In this document: positions 22,918-37,202 of the stretch, piece by piece | Position numbering within the stretch: the first letter of the stretch is position 1 | Layout: each line of letters opens with the position of its first letter | Assembly: GCA_963995525.1 (NCBI GenBank) | Contig: OZ023213.1 | Location: forward strand, 44,531,597-44,595,596 | Length of the DNA: 64,000 bases | Origin: Escarpia spicata | Lineage: Eukaryota; Annelida; Polychaeta; Sabellida; Siboglinidae | Direction of reading: 5' to 3' | The notes under the pieces: model-generated | Told to the model about the DNA's origin: nothing | The model's database searches: none | What the model saw: the letters and a program-made list of their open reading frames with translations, nothing else | Translations under genes and position numbers: made by a program

Positions 22918-24833
22918 TTTCTTCGTAAATACAATGTTTGATTCGTTGCATTGTCTTTCACGTCGATTCGAATAAAGGGATTCACTCTTTATGCCCCATT
23001 AGGGTCCACGGTAGTGATGTTGTTTCACTGGTAATGTTCACTCCCTGTAGTGTACTTGATGTTATCGAAGTGATAATTCATTTCTCGGATACACCGACTT
23101 GTATGTGTCACTTTCTCCGAGATCTCACTATTAGTTGTCTGCCTGTGAAACTACACTGTTATATTCGAATCGATTTTTTATCCTTGTCATTTCATGAGCG
23201 GTTTGAATAATTACGTCACGACTTGATTGATGGTGTCTGTCGTTCACACAGGGACACCATAAGAAGGTTATAGGCAACATACTGAAATTTGCGGTTAATA
23301 TAACAATGTTTAGACAGGTTAAACATGATGAAGATAAACAACATTTACACGACGATCTGTGCAAATTAGACAAATGGTCTGAAAAAGGCCAATCTTACTC
23401 AAATTTGGGGAATGTAAATGCAGCAATAATAATACTCTCAATCTAGATATAGTTTGAGTTGGCAGAACTAAAAGAATTGTGACATCGTAGTTATAGAAAT
23501 CACTAAATGGTTACGTGATAGTCAGCCAGTGGACACTGTTGTTCGATATATTTGCATTAAAGAAAGGCGAAACTGTATAATAGCCCGTCAGAATCTTTTA
23601 TAATGTGCACTTTCCATGAATCAACATCAACATGAATATATTCTGGACGAGATCACGGATAAGAGTCTACTCTCTATTGCACCCACATCGAGCGTGCCGT
23701 TCCTTGCCCCGATGACGTTGTAAGTTCTTCCATGCTTGAGGCGAAAATGGCCGATATAAATCTCTTAAAGCGTTCTTGTTTGTCTCGGTATTGGATATCG
23801 TCCTCTCGTTTCAGGAAGTTCAATTAATCGGGTTGCTATTGTGGGTGAACCATAGAAACGCGTCGAACGTCAAATGGCAATTGCGGTTAGTCCACTGGTC
23901 CCGGCAATACTGCCATTAAAGGATGTTTACAATATGGTTGTATTGTGTATCATTTGGACATTGCTCTGGCGCAACATTCAAAGCGAGATCAATGTTCGGG
24001 CTTATTAAAAGGTTTAACGCAATTTTGCTGGCAGAATGCCTTCAACATATTATTGTTGTTCTAGAATTAAGAATATTATATTTAAAAACGAGAAACAGAC
24101 AGACTTGGCTAAACAAACGACAACCGATATATACTCCGTTTGATGTGTATGGCGAAGATATGTTTTCGTTTATTGTTGATGATGTTATTTGTGCATGTTA
24201 AGTGTATCACAAACCATGACTTAAGATGTTATACGTGGTAAATATAGTTTTTCTTTGGTGTTACAAAGTGGGTCATCTTCCTGCTCTCAAGTGATATATG
24301 CGAAAGAGAGTTTCCGTACGGCGAGTGAAGTTTCCCAACTGCGGGGTTGTTCCAAGTTCGCAAAGTCTAAACACCGTACAGTGCTTCGTACTGGTTCAAG
24401 CGCCACCCGCCCAATTCATAGATAGGCGCTTAAGGCGTGACCTGGTTGACAAAACATTACCCACAACCTGCCCGGTTCTGATATCCACAATACAGTGACG
24501 ATGTGCATTGATACATGTTCTACTCGATATGTGACGCCACTGTAGCATTGCATTTTCTTCTCGATACGTGGTGGTGACCAACCCGTCATCATCATCATCG
24601 TTACGTAATGCCATTATGTTTTGGGACTGTAGAACAGAACCACTTTCTGTTCTACTGTCGTCTATAGAGAAATGAAAAGTGACTTTAACCCTTCCGTCAA
24701 GTAAACAGCATGTCCTATCGATGTATTAAGCATTTATAATATAAATCTACACGAAAGATCAGTGAAATTTACAAAAATTTTCACATATTGTTTGACCGTC
24801 GCAGTTTTGTTTGATGGTAGCATTATGATAGAA
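22918..24833. other. Unassigned non-coding stretch
   Basis: No gene, RNA or transposon recognised in about 1.9 kb on either strand. Confidence 0.45.
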
Positions 24834-24834
24834 T

Positions 24835-25475
24835 CAGCGGTTGTTAACCTTTTTTGGTCGCGACACAAATGTCGATCGCTGGACTTGCTTGGCGACCTTC
24901 AAGGCGTTAACTTATGATAAATGATGAAATAAACAATGGTTAAATAAACAGCGATAACAAAAACAAATGAAAACATTTAATAAATATACTTCCTAATGTA
25001 GACACAGAGGCATTACGAAATCAGCGTCGCTCACTTGCTTATCGCCGTAGGAAGAGGACAGCACTTTCTAATAGAAAGCAAAATAGCGGACGAAGTCGGG
25101 AAGATCGTACGATTTCGACAACGTTTGATGAAAATTAGGCCAGCGCTAATGTATTTCATACAGGTGATAATACGGAGGCAGACATTCCGATAGATGATGT
25201 AGAGTGGTGCTGGACATGCTGGTTAATTGAATATTTGTTTGTGAAGGTGTACAATGATTGCTTCGATACAGACAAAGTCGAAAACGGTACCGATTTTATC
25301 CTAGTGCGACGTTTCAAATTCATACAACAGAATAAATAATTTGTCTAGCATGCATCTGGTACGGGAAAGCAGGACAATAAAGAAAAATGCGGAATCGCCG
25401 GAAACTCTTGGCGACCCATTCAAAATGGCTTAGCGACCCAATTTTGGGTTGCAACCGAGTGGTTAAGGATCGCTG
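24835..25475. mobile_element. hAT-like non-autonomous element
   Basis: Left end CAGCGGTTGTTAACC continues TTTTTTGGTCGCGAC, the common hAT terminal theme. The right end on the reverse complement reads CAGCGATCCTTAACC, matching 12 of 15 bases, and includes GGGTTGCAACC and GGGTCGCTAAGCC-like sequence. TGATAGAA immediately left (one extra T) and TAATAGAA immediately right form a 7/8-matching 8-bp target duplication, as hAT elements make. The 641-bp interior has no intact transposase frame. Confidence 0.65.
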
Positions 25476-27199
25476 TAATAGAACGATGTCACTGTAACGC
25501 CAGATGGTTGCCAACACCGACTCGGTAAGCCCTGTTTACAACCATCCGAAGTTAGCACACTGCATTCTTTCTTTTTTATTTCTGTTGTCGTTACTTGGTA
25601 GTATTTGTCGGGGTATCATATGTCCGCTTGTTGATGTTCCCAAACGACTGGCTGTTGGTTCACTTCATGGTAGATATAATGACTTGTTTGTGCCAACGTT
25701 TGCTTTAATCTGTTTCCCAACAGGTGTAGTGGCAATCGCATATTTCCCAGCATCCGGTTCTAATCACGTGTATCCTGTACCTAACTTATTTTAACAGTCC
25801 GTGCCTGCATGCGCATCATAAATATCCTTCTGCGGTTTTCTATTAAAAAATATCTTGGTAACAGAACATAACAAAAACAGGAAACACGACACTGACCGTT
25901 TATTTTTGGCCCCATTAACATAACAGCATTTAAGAAAAAAGGTAACACGTTTTTCTAAGCATAATGTGCGTAGATCCATCTGTTAACATTGTCAAGCATA
26001 ATGTGAAATATAAAATAATAATTTAAGACCTTGCCGTAGCCACCATATAGAACCACCCGTTGTAATACATTAACCATAGCCACCAGGTTTCACCTTTTTA
26101 ATTACGCACTCATCTCATTTGAGAGTAGTTTGCACAATTTGCAAAGATCGTAAACTATGAGTGTTACATTCAACGAGATACTTTGCACTCGGAGTGTTAA
26201 TTAACTGGTTAATAACGATGTTCTCCAATTACAAAATACTTTTGCCACAGTTGGGAGACGATAAATGGATTTATTATGCTTCAATAGTGAGAGCTACTCT
26301 CTCTTCGGCGTATGAAATCCCGGGGACATTTTGTTAATGTGATTGTAATAGTTAATAAGTTCCTTCGGGCTAATTTGCAAACACATTTGTGTGAGTAGAG
26401 CTTCGATATTTAAATAGTACTGGAATGACGTCACGCGGATTACGTCAGAGTTGGTCTACTTTAACCTTTATCTCAGTCCGCGTCCTTCGCAAGCCTAGCT
26501 TTGTCTTGATCAAACTGGACGTATTGTCAAGTTCCGGTCTTCAAACATGACATTATCGCAGTATGTCCAACGAATCGATACCAGTAAATACTGATAACTT
26601 TGTTCAGTAACTGATATGAGATGGTGCAGTAGTCACCATGTCAGACGAGCTTTAGAAGCAGACAACCTGGGGCGGTGAGTGTTTGGTCAATTGAATCTCA
26701 GCAGCGTTAACTGTCTTTTGTCTAACAATCACGGTATTTGGTCGGCCCTCCGGTATTTTGCTGTCAACGGGATGGGTCGGTTTTATTTAATTATTTAAAT
26801 GAACCATATTTAATTTATTACCCGAAGCATCACTATTATGGTAATCATGATCACTACGCGAATTCAGAATCAGTTTATTATTGTCAATTTTACTGATTTA
26901 CGCACAATAAAATATAAATTACAAAAATCCACGCAAGAATAACTTTCTTGCAAAACACAAGAAAACATGTATATATAATATTCTATTATTGGTTGGATTA
27001 TAATAATCGTAATTAAATTACACTAGCTTTACATTTATATGGCGTAAGTTAATTCCATCAAAAGTTAACACACGTACAATAAAAGACGTTTTATATGAAC
27101 ATTAAATAATTAAATGTTGCATAATAATTGAATAAACAAACCTTATATATGATATTAAGCTGAAGGCCGTTCGTCTTGTAACGATAGCAGGAAGCGTGT
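25476..27199. other. Unassigned; upstream region of the putative first exon
   Basis: AT-rich and non-coding. TGACGTCA, a consensus CRE-type palindrome, lies at 26426-26433 with a second TACGTCAG 15 bp later, about 1.1 kb upstream of the putative start codon at 27573. Whether this is regulatory is unknown. Confidence 0.35.
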
Positions 27200-27572
27200 G
27201 TGTGTGTGATGCGTATGTATTGCGTGCGTCGTGCGCGCGATGCACACCGAAATAGATGAAGGCGTGGACACCTGGCCGACGATATCACGGCGCGCTTGTC
27301 ACATTCCTCCCCGGCAGCGCGTACCGCCGACCCGCGCCGCAGTAGCACTAGCAGCCAATATAAACTTTCCCTTCCGCCGACCGGTAGCGTCGGGTGCTCA
27401 GCTGAAGAGGTTCTCTCCCCGCGCGCGGCTACAGTCCGTCTCTACAGGACGCTCGTCGGTCCCAGTTGTAGCAGAGTCGTTGTCTTTTGCAGAGCGGATT
27501 GAGCCAGCGCGAAGCGCCAGGAACGAAGCTGTTGTCGCCGGTAGCAGTGCCGGTTGCAACCACGGCCCCGTC
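27200..27572 (+). promoter_or_regulatory. CpG-rich putative promoter / 5' untranslated region
   Basis: GC and CpG content rise sharply here against AT-rich surroundings (for example GTGCGCGCGATGCAC, CACGGCGCGCTTGTC, CCGACCCGCGCCGCAG, CCCCGCGCGCGG). The segment ends at a start codon with G at -3 followed by a signal-peptide-coding exon and a consensus splice donor. The frame is open upstream to an ATG at 27231, but that stretch (Arg/Ala/Pro-rich) has no recognisable domain and is better read as 5' UTR. No unambiguous TATA box is seen next to it. The transcription start cannot be fixed from sequence alone. Confidence 0.5.
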
Positions 27573-27651
27573 ATGAACCTAGACGCACTCACCGCCGGGT
27601 TGCCACACTGGCTGCTGGCTGTGTTTCTGCTCCTCGCTATGATAGTCAGAG
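27573..27651 (+). CDS. Putative first coding exon encoding a signal peptide (partial gene)
   Basis: ATG at 27573 in a favourable context (GTCATGA, G at -3) opens 26 codons plus one base. The peptide starts MNLDALTAGLPHW and continues with a hydrophobic core LLAVFLLLAMIV followed by R, a typical secretory signal or type II anchor layout. At 27652 a consensus 5' splice site follows (CAGAG|GTGAGT), giving a phase 1 intron, the usual phase between a signal-peptide exon and the mature chain in secreted and receptor proteins. The upstream CpG-rich segment supports a transcription start nearby. I could not find exon 2 on the plus strand in the remaining 36 kb, so either the intron is very long or later exons were not recognised. 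Function is unknown: a secreted protein, receptor or channel subunit is inferred from the leader only. Confidence 0.55.
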
Positions 27652-28800
<1,149 letters not shown>

Positions 28801-29288
28801 GCGTATGGATCACTTGAAAGACGTGCACATACTTTTATGATATGTAATTATTTTGATAAACCGACAATAATGTTTGGGAATTAAGCAACATGTGAACAAA
28901 GCATACTATTTAACTCGGAGATTCTCTCATCTCTACGTAGCGAGTAATGCAACCTTGTAGAAGGTGTTGTATGAAATATAGAGTCCGCGGCATAACAACG
29001 GGGTACATGTGAGAACATCATGTAAGTGCATTTAGGTCGATATAATTCATGTACACTCAGATTTGCTTTAGATATTTCCATCTAATGGAACCGTGGTGCG
29101 TCTTACGGCTCAGTTTACACATCGTAGCATAATAACGCCAATGACGATATGTTTGTAGCACAGGCGAGGCGTATAGTTTGGTTAGAGAACGTCAGATAAT
29201 TGATACAAAGATAGTTCGTGATTTGTTAGAGACGAAGACATGTGGAAGACACACAAGCGCTCACGCGCACACAACGCACACAACGTAC
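28801..29288. other. Unassigned non-coding stretch
   Basis: Nothing recognised. Confidence 0.45.
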
Positions 29289-29420
29289 AGGCACGCACGC
29301 ACACGCACGCACACGCACGCACGCACACGCACGCACACGCACGCACACGCACGCACACGCACGCACACGCACGCACGCACACGCACGCACGCATGCACGC
29401 ACGCATGCACGCACGCACAC
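29289..29420 (+). repeat. (CACG)/(CACA) microsatellite
   Basis: Alternating GCACGCAC and ACACGCAC blocks, ending with GCATGCAC. Confidence 0.95.
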
Positions 29421-29890
29421 CGTATGCACAATAAGCCCCTAAGAATAGCATCTGCTTTTGGCCGAAGCAGAAGTCTATTGACAACACGTAGCTTCATTAC
29501 CAATACAGAAATTCAAGGAAAAATGAGTGTGTTGAAATTAAAATGTATTCAGTGTTCAGTACTCTGTATTCACCATGTCTAGTTATGATGGTTCACGAGA
29601 CGTCGTTATAAACGGGGGCCCTGGGAGTAGCTCCGCATCAAAGGTAAACATGTTTACTGCTGCGATATCAGATGCTCTCTCGATTGTTTTTTTATGTGTC
29701 TCACGACGATTGTACACCGGGTTATCGCGATGTCTACAAAAATGCCAAATAATCGAATCGTGCCAATTTTATGAATCAGAAAGACGATAACGGCGTATGT
29801 TGTAGTGCTTGTGGGGTACATGCTTGTCTGACGAGCACGGGGTTTGATCTTACTCGCATCCACAGACATGTAGGCCTACATGGCGTTCGT
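29421..29890. other. Unassigned non-coding stretch
   Basis: Nothing recognised on either strand. Confidence 0.45.
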
Positions 29891-30066
29891 GTGAGTGTAT
29901 GTGTGCGTGCGTGCGTGCGTGCATGCAATTATGTACACATGCGTGCATGTGTATCGTGTATACGTGTGTTTCTGTGTGTGCGTGTACGTGTGTGCGTATG
30001 GTTTTATGGTTTGTGTGTGTGCGCGCACGTGCATACTCGTGTGCGTGTGTGTATGGTTTGTATGTG

Positions 30067-30098
<32 letters not shown>

Positions 30099-30165
30099 TG
30101 CGTGCATGCGTGCATGCGTGCATGCGTATGGTTTGCGCGCGCGCGTGTTGTGTGTGTACGTGTTT
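29891..30165 (+). repeat. GT/GC-rich degenerate microsatellite
   Basis: TGTG, TGCG and CGTGTACG words without strict period, with short GTGC and GCAT runs near 30080-30130. Confidence 0.85.
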
Positions 30166-30369
30166 ATTCTGTTGATCTTGATGTCACACCGAGCGAATTA
30201 AATGCCCTGAAACAAGGAGACGATAGCTGGTCTGTGCGGCGTCTTGCCGGCCCAGCACAGATTAAGGCGGGACTCGAGGGAAGACATTCGCTGGTCATTG
30301 CCACCAATGAACTGGTCAATGGCGCTTATCGCGACCCGATCTGTCCGCTATGGTGGTATTGGTCAACGG

Positions 30370-30754
30370 CTACCCGAACGAACCCAGCGACGTTTGTCTT
30401 CGTATACCAGAGACGTCGGCAACCTTGCTGTCACTGCCGTCGTTGTCTTGTCGTTTAGATGCCTGTATGTTGATGGCAGATTCTTCGCTTGCTAAGATCA
30501 GTACGAAGATCTCTGTCCCTGGGGACGGTGGCGCGCCTTCTGGTGGCTGAAGTGGGCCTATCCTCGATTTGCAGGCTCTGAAGCAGGTTGGGCAAATGTA
30601 GACTTGGCCTGAAGGTGTCTGAGCTGCAGATGCTTTCCTCCGGCTACGCTTCTCCTCGTCTGCTTCACTTCTGAAATGCCCAAAGTCCTGGGCTTCTCTC
30701 CTGGTTATCGCTCTTCAGTATTTTCTGTCTGCTGCTAGTTGTATAGTCACACGA
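30370..30754 (-). pseudogene. LINE ORF2 C-terminal fragment with cysteine motif
   Basis: Minus strand, one frame to a stop at 30370-30372, with one in-frame stop near its start: LAADRKY, stop, RAITRREAQDFGH, EADEEKRSRRKASAAQ, then GQVYICPTCFRACKSRIGPL. The CPxC-x3-C…SRIGL arrangement with a preceding basic stretch is the small zinc-binding C-terminus found after the reverse transcriptase in several CR1/L2/Jockey-type LINEs. The expected histidine part (SH.RTH) is absent: SRIGP is followed by LQPPEGAPP and an unrelated tail. The 5' part is cut off by the hAT-like element starting at 30755. Confidence 0.6.
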
Positions 30755-31475
30755 CAGGGATGGGATCAAGTACTCGAGTACTTGAGTACTTGAGTACTTG
30801 AGTACGTGTGTACAGCAAGTAGTGTACTTGCCATTTTGCCGAGTGCAGTACTTGGACTTGGAGTGTATTTTCCCAAGTACTTTTTATGTTTTCGTTAAGT
30901 ATTTGGCTCAATTTGAAGGATTAAAAAAATTACTACAGTGAAAATTACTATATATTTATTCTTATTTTGCACAAACCTTCATAACATGAAACATAATTGA
31001 TGGTGCATGACTACATGTTGATTGGTTTATACGCATAAAGGGGAGGAGAAGCACAGGCACTTACAGGCATGTCAGCTGAGAGTTGAAGCCATGAGTCAAT
31101 TACATGGGATAAACTAACACTATCTGATGCCTTGATCAGTTGTAGTGGCTTTAGATGTTCAGAAACCACCGATTCACTTGTATTGTGGATTTTTGTGGTA
31201 GACATAATTTCCTTGGCTTAAGATAATGACGGAATAGTAGTCAATTACAATCTGTTCAGAACCTCAGATATGTTGAAATGTAGCATTCAATGTGCTTGAC
31301 TGTACGTGACTAAACATTTAAGAGTGCTTTGTACTTGTACTTGTGTTTTTTCATAAAGTACTTGTACTTGTGCATGCCTGTATTTTTAGACGACTACTTG
31401 TACTTGGACTTGGCAACATTGAAAGTACTTGTGGTTTTACTTAAGTACATTGTGCATGTACTTGACCCACCCCTG
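30755..31475. mobile_element. hAT-like non-autonomous element
   Basis: Left end CAGGGATGGGATCAAGTACT; reverse complement of the right end CAGGGGTGGGTCAAGTACAT. The subterminal regions are packed with GTACTTG/CAAGTAC words on both sides, a typical hAT arrangement. The 8-bp flanks are TCACACGA and TTATACGG, matching at five of eight positions with all three differences being transitions, plausible for a decayed target duplication. A short minus-strand frame at 31011-31205 (VVSEHLKPLQLIKASDSVSL, SHVIDSWLQL) resembles part of a hAT transposase, so the element may be a deletion derivative of an autonomous copy. Confidence 0.7.
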
Positions 31476-31509
31476 TTATACGGTAGATCTCACCATCAGT
31501 TCACTGTAG

Positions 31510-31855
31510 ACGTGAATGACGAAATGACATAATACACTGAGTCGAAGTGAATGGCGAAGTGACGTAGAATACTGAGTCGAAGTGAATGAGAATGATGAAG
31601 TGACATAGTACACTGAGTCGAAGTGAATGGCGAAGTGACGTAGAACACTGAGTCGAAGTGAATGATGAAGTGACGTAGTATATTGAGTCGGAGTTAATGA
31701 TGGAGTGACGTAGTACACTGAGTTGAAGTGAGTGAATACGTGACGTAATACACTGAGTCCAAAATATGACGCAGTAGTACACTGAATCAAAGTGAGTGAA
31801 GAACTGACGTAGTATACAGAATCCAAGTGAGTGAGGAAGTGACGTAATACGCTGT
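31510..31855 (+). repeat. 35-bp degenerate minisatellite, about 10 copies
   Basis: Unit centred on CACTGAGTCGAAGTGAATGA then TGAAGTGACGTAGTA. Copies differ by several substitutions and small indels, so this array is older than most others here. Confidence 0.9.
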
Positions 31856-31898
31856 GTCTAAGTCAAATGAACACCCTCTGAAAACGTCACACTTGTTA

Positions 31899-32216
31899 TA
31901 TCAGCAACCAGCAACATGCTACCAGCAACATGCTACCAGCAACATGCTACCAGCAACATGCTACCACCAACATGCTACCAGCAACATGCTACCAGCAACA
32001 TGCTACCACCAACATGCTACCACCAACATGCTAACAGCAACATGCTACCACCAACATGCTAACAGCAACATGCTACCACCAACATGCTAACAGCAACATG
32101 CTACCAGCAACATGCTACCAGCAACATGCTACCACCAACATGCTACCATCAACATGCTAACAGCAACATGCTACCACCAACATGCTTCCACCAACATGCT
32201 ACCACCAACATGCTAC
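31899..32216 (+). repeat. 13-bp minisatellite, about 24 copies
   Basis: Unit CAGCAACATGCTA with CACCAACATGCTA and AACAGCAACATGCTA variants, no indels. Fixed variants are interleaved, showing repeated local duplication. Confidence 0.95.
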
Positions 32217-32284
32217 TAGTACCATTCCTCGGTAGAGGTGTAACGACTCTAGGGTTGCGAAATGTGGTTTAGTCCCAATTGCTT

Positions 32285-32376
32285 CAGTTCATACATCTGT
32301 ATAAACGAGTATACCTCGATATAGACGGTGGTGGATATTATGTGAACGAACAGTCGTCACGCAGTTATTGCAGCTG
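32285..32376 (+). mobile_element. tRNA-related SINE, copy D (diverged internal fragment)
   Basis: CAGTTCATACATCTGTATAA, ACGAGTATACCTCGATATAG, GGTGGATATTATGTGAACGA and CACGCAGTTATTGCAG align in order with the SINE body. Head and tail are not recognisable. Confidence 0.55.
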
Positions 32377-32699
32377 GTGTGTATATAATCGTTGCGATGA
32401 GGCTTATGTATACTGCTAAGACAGTCCGACCAACAATAGCACAGAGAACTTTGTTGAGGGCAGATATGCAAGTCGTGTCTCTTAATTAAGCGATTCTTTA
32501 TTGCCAGGTGTGTATCGTTGGCGGTGGCCACAGACGCCAGTAGCGTTTCTCGTACCTGTTGCTGGGGCTGTTTGCTCTGCTCCTTTGGGAGATCAAACAA
32601 CAGGTTAACACTGTCTGGCTCCACTGGTACAGTTGGGGAAGTTGGAACGAATTTAGCAGCTTTTGCGTAGACTTCTGTTTGTGCATCTGTCTTTCGCCC
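32377..32699. other. Unassigned non-coding stretch
   Basis: No domain recognised in frames on either strand. Confidence 0.4.
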
Positions 32700-32998
32700 C
32701 CTCTCTCTCTCTCTTCCCCCTCCCTCCCTCCCTCACCCCTCTCTCCCCCTCCCTCCCTCCCTCCCTCCCTCCCTCCCTCCCTCCCTCCCTCCCTCCCTCC
32801 CTCCCTCCCTCCCTCCCTCCCTCCCTCCCTCCCTCCCTCCCTCCCTCCCTCCCTCCCTCCCTCCCTCCCTCCCTCCCTCCCTCCCTCCCTCCTTCTTTCC
32901 CTCCATCCCCTCCACCCCTCCTTCTCTCCCTCCTTCTCTCCCGCCTTTTCTCCCTCCCTTCCTCCTTCCCTCCCTCCTTCTCTCCCTCCCTCCCTCCG
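32700..32998 (+). repeat. (TCCC)n microsatellite with CT-rich flanks
   Basis: An almost pure TCCC core at about 32750-32893, flanked by CTCT and imperfect CCCTCC stretches. Pro/Ser and Gly/Arg/Glu frames are artefacts. Confidence 0.95.
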
Positions 32999-33837
32999 GT
33001 AACAGATAAGGTTTACGTAAAGCAAAGATGAGATCGCGTTCGCCGTCGACATTGGACGAGTTATCGTGCTGCTTGGTGTACGCAATAAAGGAATTGCCGA
33101 GTACGGCGAGGTGGACCGCGGACACAACGGATCAATATAACGCAATAGCGCATGGCAGCTTATGTGACAAGATAATATGAAGTCACTGTGGCTGGACGCA
33201 TCGATTGCGGCTCGGCGATGACACGCGTTGTCTTCTCCGGAGCATGCAAACTACGAACGACCTGCTCGTTTCAGTCAACTCGGCCTAGTTCCACGAGGAA
33301 ATACCGTATCGTTAACTCAACGGTGGTCGACACCGAACAATGCTATGTCTTTAGGACTTGCATTGTAATAGCTGTTGACACTTCATTGATGAATGAAGCA
33401 AAGCTGTTTAGTTTGAGCGTTTTAATCGCAGGTTCTACATTAGCTGTTCCACAGATCAAATAATATGCATCTCGTAGGTAATGTTGCAGACATGCCGTTC
33501 CTTGGTTGAAATTCGTGTGAATTTCCTTTTAAATCCATATACATTTGTACTGAACAAAATCAACTGCGTTTGGTGGGACATCTCCTGGCATCAAACGTAC
33601 TTCCTCTTCGACCACAATAAATAAATGTCATTCGAACTCCTACTCGCGTGGCGAATACAGTAATATATACGTATTGCATCACGATGACAACATTTAAAGC
33701 AAATCCACATTAAAACGAGATACGTCCGCAATCCTAGCCAAATTACGCAAAAAATTCGTTAAGTGTGCATGAAATCCATACGATATGGCTGATCTGACTT
33801 TACATAAGTGAAATTACGTTACATCTTATAGCTGTGT
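32999..33837. other. Unassigned non-coding stretch
   Basis: One plus-strand open frame (33188-33463) has no recognisable domain or splice context. Nothing else seen. Confidence 0.4.
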
Positions 33838-34125
33838 TGAGGCGCGGTGGCGTAATAGTTAGAGCATTAGACTCTCAATCGAGATTCCGGGAACATTGGG
33901 CAAGTTCGTTCACTCTACATATCTCCAGTTTGCTCACTTGTATGAATGAGTACCTGGCTATAGCCATGCTGAATAATTGTGTACGAAATGTCTTCACAGT
34001 AATTGCAGTGTGGCTGAATGCTTCCCATAGAAGTTGAGATGGTATGTCCGGGAGTGAGCAGCCATGAGGACTGGATATCACACTATGTCACACTATGTCA
34101 CAAATTACCTATATCTTTAGCGAGA
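33838..34125 (+). mobile_element. tRNA-related SINE, copy E
   Basis: Head GAGGCGCGGTGGCGTAATAG, TTAGAGCATTAGACTCTCAA and TCGAGATTCCGGG is tRNA-like, with the anticodon-arm-like ACTCTCAATCGAGA; the B box is degraded. The body follows (GCAAGTTCGTTCACTCTACA, CTTGTATGAATGAGTACCTG, GTGGCTGAATGCTTCCCA) and then GAGGACTGGATATCACAC. Just after it CACTATGTCACACTATGTCA is a small two-copy duplication at the site that is massively expanded in copy A. Ends near TATCTTTAGCGAG. Confidence 0.85.
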
Positions 34126-34565
34126 TGTGATGACAATGACAGCCTTTATCGTCGTGTATGGTCTTTCAGCATGTCTGGACTCTAGTGGACACGTAGCATG
34201 GCTAGATCTATAAATAAGATCGATACTGGTGCTCTTTGACAGTCGCGTTAAAAGGCCGGAATGGAAATGCATTTGTAGTCGGGGAAAAAACGCGTGTTGT
34301 CCAGCAAGTGCTTGTCGGTGCACACTGGCCACGTCCGGCATTATTGAAGTGACTGCTTGACCACTTAGCACGTGCTATGGGCAGATCTAGATCAGTCTGC
34401 TGCGAGCTGTGGGTATGTGTTTCGTCTGCAGGAGGACAGGCGTCGCAATACTGGGAACGCGATACCTGTGTCCGGGATGTACGTTAACACTAACTGTCGG
34501 TAGGTTTGTGTTCAACGGACTATATGGGACTCGCACTCACGCACGACGCCACAGCCTCGTTAATA
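34126..34565. other. Unassigned non-coding stretch
   Basis: Nothing recognised. Confidence 0.4.
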
Positions 34566-36950
<2,385 letters not shown>

Positions 36951-37202
36951 GAGACCAGCCTCACCCCTGATAGGGAAACAAGAGACCAGCCTCACCCCTG
37001 ACAGGGAAACAAGAGACCAGCCTCACCCCTGACAGGGAAACAAGAGACCAGCCTCACCCCTGACAGGGAAACAAGAGACCAGCCTCACCCCTGACAGGGA
37101 AACAAGAGACCAGCCTCACCCCTGACAGGGAAACAAGAGACCAGCCTCACCCCTGACAGGGAAACAAGAGACCAGCCTCACCCCTGACAGGGAAACAAGA
37201 GA
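36951..37202 (+). repeat. 31-bp minisatellite, 8 copies
   Basis: Unit GAGACCAGCCTCACCCCTGA then CAGGGAAACAA; the first copy has TAGGG and the rest are identical. Each unit contains the short inverted repeat CCCTG-A-CAGGG. Confidence 0.95.

Noticed and set aside
27231..27572. Extended N-terminus starting at the upstream in-frame ATG
   Set aside because: It would place a hydrophobic signal sequence about 115 residues into the protein; the Arg/Ala/Pro-rich stretch looks like translated CpG-rich 5' UTR.
33838..33905. Functional tRNA gene
   Set aside because: The cloverleaf is degenerate and the segment continues into a SINE body shared with six other copies; the same holds for 3368-3430 and 53010-53073.
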